Of a DNA stretch of 8,244 nucleotides, positions 1-6,553 are shown in pieces. The stretch is from the NCBI GenBank assembly GCA_950068635.1, contig CATMIM010000035.1, positions 1 through 8,244 on the forward strand, given 5' to 3'. The notes beneath the pieces were generated by a model. The model did no database searches. It saw only the letters and a program-made list of their open reading frames with translations, and had not been told where the DNA came from. Every line of letters starts with the position of its first letter. The stretch's first letter is position 1. The translations under genes and the position numbers were made by a program. This DNA comes from an uncultured Candidatus Poseidoniales archaeon. GTDB lineage: Archaea > Thermoplasmatota > Poseidoniia > Poseidoniales > Thalassarchaeaceae.

Positions 1-3
1 CAT
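1..3 (-). CDS. Start codon of a downstream gene cut by the window edge (possibly rpsJ/uS10)
   Basis: Reading the minus strand, an ATG occupies the last three bases of the window, 37 bases after the EF-1 alpha stop codon. It is preceded by a strong Shine-Dalgarno-like stretch, GGGAGAGGTG (positions 18 to 9), with a 5-base spacer. That is good evidence that a co-transcribed gene begins here, although no coding sequence beyond the first codon is visible. In many archaea the gene directly after EF-1 alpha encodes small-subunit ribosomal protein uS10 (rpsJ), so that is the best guess. The identity is inferred only from conserved gene order. Confidence 0.4.
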
Positions 4-8
4 ATGTC

Positions 9-18
9 CACCTCTCCC
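9..18 (-). promoter_or_regulatory. Ribosome-binding site for the edge gene
   Basis: The minus strand reads GGGAGAGGTG, which contains AGGTG, complementary to the archaeal 16S rRNA 3' end. It lies five bases before an ATG at positions 3 to 1. The strength and spacing match the sites before polB (AAGGTGG) and EF-1 alpha (AGGAGTGA) in this window. Confidence 0.5.
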
Positions 19-40
19 ATTCTTCCAGCGCGCTCGAGTC

Positions 41-1330
41 TCACTTCTTCTCGATCTTAATGCAGACGCCGGCGGCGACGGTCTTGCCCATGTCGCGGAT
101 GGCGAAGCGGGACAACTCGGGGAAGGTATCCATCTGCTCGATTGCCATCGGCTTGGTAGGCTGGAAGCGAACCATTGCAGCATCACCGGTGACAAGGAAG
201 TCCGGGTTGGCGGTCTTCTCACCCTTCGCCGTCCGCTCGAGCAGTTCGACGAAGCGGACCGCCACCTGTGAGGTGTGTGCGTGGAACACCGGGGTGTAAC
301 CTGCGCCGATCGCCTTGGGGATATCCATCAACTGGATCTGTCCGACGAAGGTCTCGTCGTGGCGCACGAAGGTGGGCTCGTTGTCGGTGTAACCGCAGAC
401 ATCGCCACGGCGAATCTCGTTGGCGGCGAGGCCACGGACGTTGAATCCGACGTTGTCACCGGGCTCTGCCCTGTCGACGATGGTGTGGTGCATCTCGATG
501 CTCTTGATCTCGGCGCTCTTCTGGCTGGGGTTGAACATGACCGTCTTGCCGGAGTTCAGCACACCCGTCTCGACCTTGCCGACCGGAACAGTACCGATTC
601 CACCGATCTTGTAGACGTCCTGGATCGGCAGGCGCAGCGGCTTGTCGACAGGCTTGTCTGGCATCGTGACGGCGTCAATCGCCTCGAACAGGGTCGGACC
701 GTCGTACCAACCCGAGTCCTCGCTGCGGTTGAACACGTTGCCACCTCCGAGCGCACTGCACGGGATGAACGAGCAATCGTCAGGGTTGAAGCCAGCCATC
801 CTGAGCAGGCCGCTGGTATCCGCGACGACCTCGTTGAAGCGATCCTGACTCCAGTCGACACCGGGCATGTCCATCTTGTTGACGTTGATGATGAGTTCCT
901 TGACCCCCAGCACGCGAGCGAGGAAGGTGTGCTCCTTGGTCTGCGGTTGCACCGAGTCGTTGGCGGCCACGCACAGCACCGCGGCGTCTGCCTGGCTGGT
1001 CCCGGTGATCATGTTCTTGACGAAGTCTCGGTGACCGGGCGCGTCGATGACGGTCCAGTAGTAGTTTTTCGTGAAGAACTCCTTGTGAGCGACATCGATT
1101 GTGATGCCGCGTTCACGCTCTTCCTTGAGGTTGTCCATCACGTACGCGAACCCGAATCCAGCCTTGCCACGCTCGGCCGCTTCCTTCTCGAATCCATCGA
1201 TGACGTGCTGTTCGATGTGGCCGCTGTCCAGCAACAACCGTCCGACGGTCGTTGACTTTCCGTGATCGACGTGTCCGATGAACACGATGTTCAGATGCGA
1301 CTTGCTCTTGTCTTCCCACTGCGAACCCAT
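41..1330 (-). CDS. tuf: Translation elongation factor EF-1 alpha (aEF1A)
   Basis: This 429-residue GTPase delivers aminoacyl-tRNA to the ribosomal A site in the cytoplasm. All GTP-binding motifs are visible: P-loop GHVDHGKS (19-26), switch I RGITID (74-79), DAPGH (96-100), NKMD (151-154) and SAL (192-194). Beta-barrel domains II and III follow, ending with the typical RFAIRDMGKTVAAGVC stretch (408-423). The length is normal for archaeal EF-1 alpha. The frame stays open upstream to an ATG at 1447, which would add 39 Arg-rich residues with no counterpart in the family. I chose ATG 1330 because it directly precedes the conserved N-terminus and has a good ribosome-binding site (AGGAGTGA). The gene follows a lipoprotein gene after a 113-base gap and precedes what may be rpsJ. 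The identification is secure. The gene is called tuf in many archaeal annotations and eEF1A/EEF1A elsewhere. Confidence 0.98.
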   Translation of the reverse strand: MGSQWEDKSKSHLNIVFIGHVDHGKSTTVGRLLLDSGHIEQHVIDGFEKEAAERGKAGFGFAYVMDNLKEERERGITIDVAHKEFFTKNYYWTVIDAPGHRDFVKNMITGTSQADAAVLCVAANDSVQPQTKEHTFLARVLGVKELIINVNKMDMPGVDWSQDRFNEVVADTSGLLRMAGFNPDDCSFIPCSALGGGNVFNRSEDSGWYDGPTLFEAIDAVTMPDKPVDKPLRLPIQDVYKIGGIGTVPVGKVETGVLNSGKTVMFNPSQKSAEIKSIEMHHTIVDRAEPGDNVGFNVRGLAANEIRRGDVCGYTDNEPTFVRHDETFVGQIQLMDIPKAIGAGYTPVFHAHTSQVAVRFVELLERTAKGEKTANPDFLVTGDAAMVRFQPTKPMAIEQMDTFPELSRFAIRDMGKTVAAGVCIKIEKK

Positions 1331-1337
1331 GGTATTC

Positions 1338-1346
1338 TCACTCCTA
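1338..1346 (-). promoter_or_regulatory. Ribosome-binding site that decides the EF-1 alpha start
   Basis: The minus strand reads TAGGAGTGA, ending seven bases before ATG 1330. It matches the complement of the archaeal 16S 3' end (AGGAGGTGA) apart from one missing G. It favours ATG 1330 over the upstream in-frame ATG at 1447. Confidence 0.75.
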
Positions 1347-1370
1347 CGAGCAACCCGCCGACCGCCCTCC

Positions 1371-1381
1371 CCTATTTCAAC
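1371..1381 (-). promoter_or_regulatory. Weak candidate TATA element for EF-1 alpha
   Basis: The minus strand reads GTTGAAATAGG here, the most AT-rich stretch near the EF-1 alpha start in an otherwise GC-rich 113-base gap. Its centre is about 46 bases before the ATG. Archaeal initiation about 25 bases downstream would leave a leader of roughly 20 bases that includes the Shine-Dalgarno. The position is suitable but the match to a TATA consensus is poor. Confidence 0.25.
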
Positions 1382-1443
1382 CTCATGCCCGTACCCGCGA
1401 GGGCGAAGACGGCTAATTCGTTGCACTGAACGCCGGATGGCCC

Positions 1444-2604
1444 TCATTTGTAGACGAGTTCGATACGGAACTCATCGATCACGGTGTCATGCTGCTCCTC
1501 GTTGACGATGTCGATCGTCCAGGTTCCGTCGTAATACTGGCGGAAGTCTCCTGAACTCGATTGCATCAGCAAGCAGTAGTTGTCGTCCGCGCAGCCGCTG
1601 TAGTAACTGCTGCCGCGCTGGTCGTTGGTGATCGCCGAGGAGTTGCGCACATCCTCGTCGGTCTCGTTGTACGCATACAGGTTGAGTTCGTTGGGCACGT
1701 TGCCGAAGAAATCATCCTCTTGGGGATAGACGAGGTAGAAGTAGACCTTGGAGAGGCGATGAGGACCTAGTGGCGGGTAGTCGTAGATGGTCGGGAACGT
1801 CTTGGTGATCGTCGGTGCATTACCGGTGAGATTGCGGTCGATGAGCAGGTCTCTCCAGCTGGCGCGGGCGTTCACGTGCACCCACATGTCCTCGCTCGCT
1901 GACATGCCGTTGTTGTCGGTGACGGTCAGTTGCACTCGCCACTCCCCTGCCGTGGTTGACCACTGGTAGGTCTCCCCGGTGGCATCCACGTCGTTGTCCA
2001 CTTCGCCGTCGGAGTCGCTGTCGACCTCGATGTCCAGGTCCCATTCCCAAGCGGTGAGCCACGCTTCGTCGCTGCCCGCTTCGCTTTCGGACGCATCGAG
2101 GGTGACGGTCGTGGTCGGCTCGTAGACGTCGTCGCTCTCGGCCATCTCGTCGCACAGCCAGATGAGGATGTAGGTTCCCGATGCGGATGGTTCGCCATCG
2201 TCGCAATCGTTCATCTTCGAGGCGGCGATTTCGGGAATCGGCTCGGAGGCGCCGGCGGGGACGATGGTGAGCGTCTTCTCGACCGTCGCCTCGAAGTCGC
2301 CGTCGGACACTTTGAGCTTCACCGTGTAGGTGCCGGACTGGCTGTAGGTGTGCGAGATCGCGGCACCAGTGCCGGTGCCGCCGTCGCCGAAGGTCCACGA
2401 GTAGGTGAGCGAGTCACCATCTGGGTCGGAGGCCGAGGCGGTGAAGTGCAATTCGTCCCCGGTGCGGTAGGTGCCGGTCTCCGTGATGTCGAACGATGCG
2501 GTGGGTGCCGAGTTGCTGCGGAAGGAGTCGAGACACCCGGCCAGCCCGGAAGCGGCGAGCAGCAGCGTGACGAGCAGCAACGCGAGTGAGCGGTTCCTCT
2601 GCAT
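1444..2604 (-). CDS. Exported lipoprotein with two PKD-like domains and a P-domain-like C-terminus
   Basis: This 386-residue protein probably sits on the outer face of the cytoplasmic membrane. It starts with a basic n-region, a hydrophobic core (7-18) and a lipobox LAGC with lipidation Cys24. PKD-like domain 1 spans about 32-115, with the signature WTFGDG (70-75) and HTYSQSGTYTVKLKVSD (85-101). A second PKD-like domain spans about 122-247, with WEWDLD (186-191) and EWRVQLTVTD (221-230). It carries an Asp-rich loop, DSDSDGEVDND (195-205), that resembles a calcium-binding repeat. The C-terminal part (about 249-386) ends in DGTWTIDIVN...DEFRIEL, resembling the closing strands of proprotein-convertase P domains. 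Four further cysteines (134, 151, 338, 344) could form two disulfides. No catalytic domain is seen, so a role in adhesion, binding or scaffolding is inference. There is no clear ribosome-binding site, and a stop lies eight codons upstream in frame, so ATG 2604 is the only good start. Confidence 0.85.
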   Translation of the reverse strand: MQRNRSLALLLVTLLLAASGLAGCLDSFRSNSAPTASFDITETGTYRTGDELHFTASASDPDGDSLTYSWTFGDGGTGTGAAISHTYSQSGTYTVKLKVSDGDFEATVEKTLTIVPAGASEPIPEIAASKMNDCDDGEPSASGTYILIWLCDEMAESDDVYEPTTTVTLDASESEAGSDEAWLTAWEWDLDIEVDSDSDGEVDNDVDATGETYQWSTTAGEWRVQLTVTDNNGMSASEDMWVHVNARASWRDLLIDRNLTGNAPTITKTFPTIYDYPPLGPHRLSKVYFYLVYPQEDDFFGNVPNELNLYAYNETDEDVRNSSAITNDQRGSSYYSGCADDNYCLLMQSSSGDFRQYYDGTWTIDIVNEEQHDTVIDEFRIELVYK

Positions 2605-2644
2605 CAGGAAGACAACGCGAGCCCGTCATCCATCAACCATTCGC

Positions 2645-2656
2645 CTGCGCGCGCAG
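2645..2656. repeat. 12-base perfect GC palindrome just after polB
   Basis: CTGCGCGCGCAG is a perfect self-complementary 12-mer lying two bases beyond the polB stop codon, in the 54-base gap before the lipoprotein start. It could form a short hairpin at the 3' end of the polB message or mark a boundary between the genes. It has no adjoining T-run, so a terminator role is unsupported. In GC-rich sequence a run of alternating GC can arise by chance. Confidence 0.35.
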
Positions 2657-2658
2657 TG

Positions 2659-5328
2659 TCAGAACGAGAACAGGGTGGCTTGGCGGTTGCCTTTGAGCAG
2701 GTCGTCCGCGCTCCAGCCGAACGCCTCGCTGATCCTGCCGAGCGCGGTGGCGATGCGCTTGGCGTAGAACTCCGGGTCGTAATCCGTCTGCTCGACGCCG
2801 GTCTCTTCCTGCATCCAGGCCTCGATCGTCATGGGACTCTTCTTCCCGTCGGTGACCAGCCAGCCGACCTTCATTCCCGGTGTGAAGTTCAAGCCGGCGG
2901 CGATCCTCTGCTTGGCGGCGCGCACGAACGGAAGGCCGTCGGGATTGGTGTAGACTCGGGTGAAGTCGATGCTGCCATCCGCGTTGACTCGACCTTTGCA
3001 GGACCTGCTGATGACCAGGTCCGCAGGATCGACCTCGCGGGCGCGCACTCGCTCGATGAGTTTCAGGATGTGCTGAACCGCCTCACTCGATTCGCCATCG
3101 AGGATCAGTTCGAACATCTCGGTCATCACATCGGTGAGCAGGTTGAACGAATCGGACCTCCTGACCTCGTAGCCGCGCACGAGCATCTCGCTCCGCGGCC
3201 ACACCTTGCGGCCGACGTAGCGCTTCTTGGCGCCGTGGCTGAAGAACACCGACAGACCGGCCTCGAACTCCAGTTCAGCACCTTCCACGCTGTACTTCTC
3301 AGCGAGTTCCTGGCCGAATCCGATCAGTTCCGCACACGTCTTCTCCCAGGCTTCCCGGTCGGCGCCCTCATCCGGCTCGACCGTGGGTGCTGACTCCGCT
3401 ATCGGTGCGCTCACGAACACGGAATCTGTATCTGAGTAGACGACCGGGTGTCCTTCATCCTCGAGTTGCTGGATGATCTGCTTGATGTTCGAGCGCGCCC
3501 AGGCGGTGATGCTGGCACCGAGCTGCGGGTGGGTGAAGCGGTAGAAGTTCGAGGCGAACACGCCGTAGAACGAATTCATCAGGATCTTGACGGCGAACTG
3601 CATCTGGTCGTGGAACATCTCGGCTGACTCGTCTCCACTCTCTTGTGCATCGGCGAGCGCACGCTTGTGGATGTCGCGTTGTTCCATCAGGTGTTCCAGC
3701 AGTTGGGGAACGAGGCCGCGGCGGGAGGTGGCTGGGAGGAAGGAGGCGCCGAAGGGGGATTCGTGAATGCCCTCGGGAATCACCTCGTCGGGGCGCTTGC
3801 GCTCGTCGATGCGGGTGGTGTAGCAGACGTTGTTGCTGATCATGATCGACGGGTACATCGACTTGAAGTCGAGCACGGCGACCCACGGTTGCAGGCCCGC
3901 TTCCACCTCGTGGACGTATCCTCCCTCGATCTGCTTGCTCTTCCCACCCCTGTGGGTCCTGGGCACGGCCACTCCTTCACGGTCGGCCAAGCGGATGACC
4001 AGACTGTCGATCCACTGACTCGTCGTACCCGCGGTAGCCACCTCCAACGGAACTCGCGCCACCGCCGCCAACGCCTCCTTGCGCTCGACGGCGTGGATGT
4101 GACTGAGGATCTCCAGCGGCAGGATGGCGTCACGCAGGCAGTATTCCAACACCAGGTCCGGATCCTTCGCCCACTCCTCGTCCATCTTGCTCGCATCGAC
4201 GTCGAGCTTGTGCAGGTCGTCGCGCTCAGGCCAGAGCAACTCGGCCACGAAGCGCAGCGTCTCCCGCTGCGGCCTGAGCGTCATCCGCGCCTGCCACCAG
4301 GCGTCGAGCACGCAGCGGCCGTGCAGCCGCCATGTGCGCCGAGCGGTGTCCCTCTTCGGCAGCAGGCGCCCGCCATCCGCGTCGAGAATGGGAACTCGAC
4401 CCCAGCCGAACAATTCGGCCGCTGCTTGGATGTCCGTGCCTTGCGCGAGCGCCTTCATCCGCGATTCGATGCGCGGCAGATCGAAGTTGTCGACGTTGTA
4501 GCCGGTGATGATGTCCGGATCGGTTTCGCGCACCAGACGGGTCAACCCTTCGAGGATCTCGCGCTCGCTGCCGCGGAATGTGTGCTCGGTGCGCTCGTCT
4601 CCCCTCTGCACGACGGCCGCCGCGCACAGGATGGTCTCCTCGGCGATCGACGTCTCCAAGTCGAACGAGAACAACACGAACGGCGCTGGAAACGCCTCGC
4701 ATTGGGTGATCTGGGTCAGGTTGCAACTGACGATCAGGTCCACCGGGTAGAGTCCCTCGCCTCCAGACTCGCGGACGCGCTCAGCCGATTCCGTTCTGGC
4801 CTCATCTCCCCGATGAGTATCTGGCAGAGTGGCCAACAATTCCTCAGGTGCATTGTCTGAAGCCCACAGCACCTCGGCATCGGCACGGATGTGCGGGCCG
4901 ACATCGTTGTCGTAGAACAGCCGGTTGACGAACACTATGTCCGCACTGGTCGTCTCCCAGTCAGCCTCCAGTTTCTCACGTACACGCGGTCCGGTGGTCA
5001 TCGCCCACGGCTGGGTGATCTCCACTCGCCAATGGGGCTTGGTCCCTAGTTCAGTCCACTTCTCCTGTGGCTCGTGGACGCGTGTCACGCCGTTCGTCTT
5101 ACGTACCCGCTCGAGTCGTTGCTCGATGTCCTCCGGGAGTTCGACTGTCGGCCGTCCTGGGACGGCTATCTCCAGGTAAGGTCGCATCCCATGGACCAGC
5201 AGCAGCACCGAGTGACCTTCACGAGCGCGGCACCAGAGTTCGACAACTGTCTCAGGTCCATCTTCGCCGGAGCGTGATCGATAACTGCCCTGCACGACGC
5301 AGCATTCGACGTTCGCCCGCACCGCCAT
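2659..5328 (-). CDS. polB: Family B DNA polymerase with 3'-5' exonuclease
   Basis: This 889-residue replicative or repair polymerase has both active sites intact. Proofreading exonuclease motifs are Exo I FDLE (222-225), Exo II YNVDNFD (277-283) and Exo III YCLRD (396-400). Polymerase motifs are A DFKSMYPSI (487-495, catalytic Asp487), B KILMNSFYG (581-589) and C YSDTDS (631-636, Asp633 and Asp635). VRGYEVRRSD (717-726) matches the conserved (K/V)RG...RRD region. The protein ends in QATLFSF, which resembles a PCNA-interacting (PIP) tail and suggests recruitment to the sliding clamp. A Glu/Pro-rich insert (about 640-660) follows motif C. The frame extends upstream to a TTG at 5424, but ATG 5328 is preferred because AAGGTGG lies five bases before it. 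The next gene in the same direction is the lipoprotein, 54 bases on. The family assignment is secure; whether it is the main replicase or shares that role with PolD cannot be told here. Confidence 0.97.
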   Translation of the reverse strand: MAVRANVECCVVQGSYRSRSGEDGPETVVELWCRAREGHSVLLLVHGMRPYLEIAVPGRPTVELPEDIEQRLERVRKTNGVTRVHEPQEKWTELGTKPHWRVEITQPWAMTTGPRVREKLEADWETTSADIVFVNRLFYDNDVGPHIRADAEVLWASDNAPEELLATLPDTHRGDEARTESAERVRESGGEGLYPVDLIVSCNLTQITQCEAFPAPFVLFSFDLETSIAEETILCAAAVVQRGDERTEHTFRGSEREILEGLTRLVRETDPDIITGYNVDNFDLPRIESRMKALAQGTDIQAAAELFGWGRVPILDADGGRLLPKRDTARRTWRLHGRCVLDAWWQARMTLRPQRETLRFVAELLWPERDDLHKLDVDASKMDEEWAKDPDLVLEYCLRDAILPLEILSHIHAVERKEALAAVARVPLEVATAGTTSQWIDSLVIRLADREGVAVPRTHRGGKSKQIEGGYVHEVEAGLQPWVAVLDFKSMYPSIMISNNVCYTTRIDERKRPDEVIPEGIHESPFGASFLPATSRRGLVPQLLEHLMEQRDIHKRALADAQESGDESAEMFHDQMQFAVKILMNSFYGVFASNFYRFTHPQLGASITAWARSNIKQIIQQLEDEGHPVVYSDTDSVFVSAPIAESAPTVEPDEGADREAWEKTCAELIGFGQELAEKYSVEGAELEFEAGLSVFFSHGAKKRYVGRKVWPRSEMLVRGYEVRRSDSFNLLTDVMTEMFELILDGESSEAVQHILKLIERVRAREVDPADLVISRSCKGRVNADGSIDFTRVYTNPDGLPFVRAAKQRIAAGLNFTPGMKVGWLVTDGKKSPMTIEAWMQEETGVEQTDYDPEFYAKRIATALGRISEAFGWSADDLLKGNRQATLFSF

Positions 5329-5333
5329 TCCTG

Positions 5334-5340
5334 CCACCTT
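5334..5340 (-). promoter_or_regulatory. Ribosome-binding site that decides the polB start
   Basis: The minus strand reads AAGGTGG, then CAGGA, then ATG 5328. The AGGTG core fits the archaeal anti-Shine-Dalgarno at ideal spacing. It supports ATG 5328 over the upstream TTG at 5424. Confidence 0.65.
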
Positions 5341-5424
5341 CGGCGCGCCCGTCTCAAAGACCCCACGGAGGGTGAACGGAGGTTCGTCGTTCCGGAAATC
5401 GGGGCGGATGTGCGCGCGGCGCAA

Positions 5425-5437
5425 CGGTTGATAACCG
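5425..5437. repeat. Inverted repeat, 5-base arms
   Basis: CGGTT and AACCG flank a 3-base spacer, GAT, midway in the divergent promoter region. The arms match perfectly. It could be an operator half-site pair, but an element this short may also be chance. Confidence 0.35.
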
Positions 5438-5460
5438 AGTGATACCCATCACTCTCCGTC

Positions 5461-5480
5461 CGCTGTATCGCTGACAGCGA
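5461..5480. repeat. Two nested inverted repeats upstream of ilvE
   Basis: CGCTGT (5461-5466) pairs with ACAGCG (5474-5479). TCGCTG (5468-5473) pairs with CAGCGA (5475-5480) around a single A. The two left arms share CGCTG and compete for the same right arm. The element ends 21 bases before the ilvE ATG, so it could be a DNA operator or two alternative hairpins in the leader near the ribosome-binding site. Confidence 0.45.
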
Positions 5481-5501
5481 CGGTCTGCAGGATGTGCGCC
5501 A

Positions 5502-6548
5502 ATGTCGGACGAGGAGACCGGAATCGACTGGGATTCGCTCACGTTCAGTTTCACCCCTACCGACATGATGTATGTCGCCACCTGCAAACTCGGGGAAGAT
5601 TGGCAGCCGGGGGAGTTGCAGCCGTTCGCCGAGATCAGCATCTCACCGGCGGCGGGCGTGCTCAACTACGGCCAGGGAATCTTCGAGGGGATGAAGGCTC
5701 AGCGCAGCGTGAACGGTGGGATAGTTCTCTTCCGTCCAGAGCGAAACGCCGAGCGGTTCGCCAAAGGAGCGGAACGGCTGGGCATGCCGCCGGTTCCGAC
5801 GAGCATGTTCCTCGATGCGATCGAAGCGGCGGTCGGCAGCAACGCCAGATGGGTTCCACCAACTGGGAAGGGGGCGCTCTACGTGCGGCCGGTGTTGTGG
5901 GGCACAGGAGAGATTCTCGGGGTGGCTCCGGCGCCGGAATACACTTTCATCGTCTACGTCTGCCCGGTCGGGCCGTACTTCAAAGGGGGGATGCACCCGA
6001 TCTCTCTCAAGGTCTCTGACGAGTTCCACCGCGCCACTCCCGGTGGTTCAGGAGGGGTCAAGGCAATCGGCAACTACGCGCCGGGAATGATGCCCAGCAA
6101 AGGGGCGAAAACCGAAGGATTCGCCGAGATCATCTACCTCGATTCCACCGAACACCGCTACATCGAGGAGGTCGGTGCTGCCAATTTCTTCTGTGTCAAG
6201 GATGGAGTGATCCACACACCGATGCTCACCGGGACGATCCTGCCAGGGATCACACGAGCGAGCATCATCGATCTCGCCCGCGCCCGCGGCTACGAGGTCA
6301 TCGAGCGCAAGGTCCCGATCAGCGAGGTGCTCGAGGCCGACGAGGCCTTCTGCGCCGGAACCGCCGCCGTCATCTCGCCCATCGGCACCATCTGCCACGG
6401 AGATGTGTGCACCATCTACTGCAACAACGAGCTCGGCCCGGTGACGAAGGAGTTGTACGACGCGCTCACCGACATCCAATTGCAGGCCGCACCTGACGAG
6501 TTCGGATGGGTGCGCGCTGTTCCGGTCCCGAGAATCAACGCGGAGTGA
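5502..6548 (+). CDS. ilvE: Branched-chain amino acid aminotransferase
   Basis: This 348-residue PLP enzyme interconverts valine, leucine and isoleucine with their 2-oxo acids, using glutamate/2-oxoglutarate. It is a cytoplasmic fold-type IV aminotransferase. Visible hallmarks are YGQGIFEGMKA (56-66), the Schiff-base lysine Lys187 in GGSGGVKAIGNYAPG (181-195), EEVGAANFF (222-230), the TGTILPGITR loop (243-252) and GTAAVISPIG (286-295). The length and the GG-rich lysine motif fit the longer BCAT form (about 340-360 residues, as in BcaT and eukaryotic enzymes) rather than the roughly 300-residue IlvE form. ATG 5502 is preceded by a weak AGGA-type ribosome-binding site (CAGGATG); the ATG at 5492 is in another frame. 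It heads the rightward block and is followed by upp after five bases, so the two are almost certainly co-transcribed. No other branched-chain biosynthesis gene is in view. Confidence 0.95.
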   Translation: MSDEETGIDWDSLTFSFTPTDMMYVATCKLGEDWQPGELQPFAEISISPAAGVLNYGQGIFEGMKAQRSVNGGIVLFRPERNAERFAKGAERLGMPPVPTSMFLDAIEAAVGSNARWVPPTGKGALYVRPVLWGTGEILGVAPAPEYTFIVYVCPVGPYFKGGMHPISLKVSDEFHRATPGGSGGVKAIGNYAPGMMPSKGAKTEGFAEIIYLDSTEHRYIEEVGAANFFCVKDGVIHTPMLTGTILPGITRASIIDLARARGYEVIERKVPISEVLEADEAFCAGTAAVISPIGTICHGDVCTIYCNNELGPVTKELYDALTDIQLQAAPDEFGWVRAVPVPRINAE

Positions 6549-6550
6549 TC
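6542..6550 (+). promoter_or_regulatory. Ribosome-binding site of upp overlapping the ilvE stop
   Basis: GGAGTGATC ends three bases before ATG 6554 and matches GGAGGTGATC apart from one missing G. The ilvE TGA stop (6546-6548) lies inside it. This makes translational coupling of the two genes likely and decides the upp start against an in-frame ATG at 6506 inside ilvE. Confidence 0.75.
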
Positions 6551-6553
6551 CAG

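Larger units (their letters stand above)
5329..5501. promoter_or_regulatory. Divergent intergenic region between polB and ilvE
   Basis: This 173-base gap must hold promoters for two outward-facing transcripts. No convincing archaeal TATA box is visible on either strand. The least GC-rich patches are around 5428-5434 and 5464-5468. The gap does hold a tandem 7-base direct repeat (ACGGAGG at 5365 and 5376, 11 bases apart), a CGGTT-GAT-AACCG inverted repeat (5425-5437) and nested inverted repeats at 5461-5480. These are candidate regulator sites. No conserved ORF is seen, although the polB frame stays open across part of it. Confidence 0.55.

Noticed and set aside
275..1255. A long plus-strand open frame opposite EF-1 alpha (326 codons).
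   Set aside because: It is the antisense shadow of a highly conserved gene in GC-rich sequence. Its product is rich in Asp, Val and Leu with no motif.
1331..1447. A 39-residue N-terminal extension of EF-1 alpha from ATG 1447, overlapping the lipoprotein stop as ATGA.
   Set aside because: The extra residues are Arg-rich and unlike any EF-1 alpha N-terminus, and a good ribosome-binding site supports ATG 1330. The overlap with the stop is probably chance.
2645..2656. The CTGCGCGCGCAG palindrome as a polB terminator.
   Set aside because: There is no T-rich tract next to it, and archaeal termination depends mainly on such tracts. It is kept only as a repeat.
3643..4860. A 405-codon plus-strand open frame opposite polB, and a 245-codon one at 2656-3393.
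   Set aside because: Both lie wholly opposite the polymerase, whose motifs are continuous through the same region. Their compositions are typical of antisense reading.
5329..5424. A 32-residue N-terminal extension of the DNA polymerase from TTG 5424.
   Set aside because: TTG is a poor start, the extension has no recognisable family sequence, and ATG 5328 has a well-placed AAGGTGG.
5492..6019. A plus-strand frame starting at ATG 5492 that overlaps the ilvE start.
   Set aside because: It runs out of frame inside ilvE, whose PLP-enzyme motifs fix the true frame.
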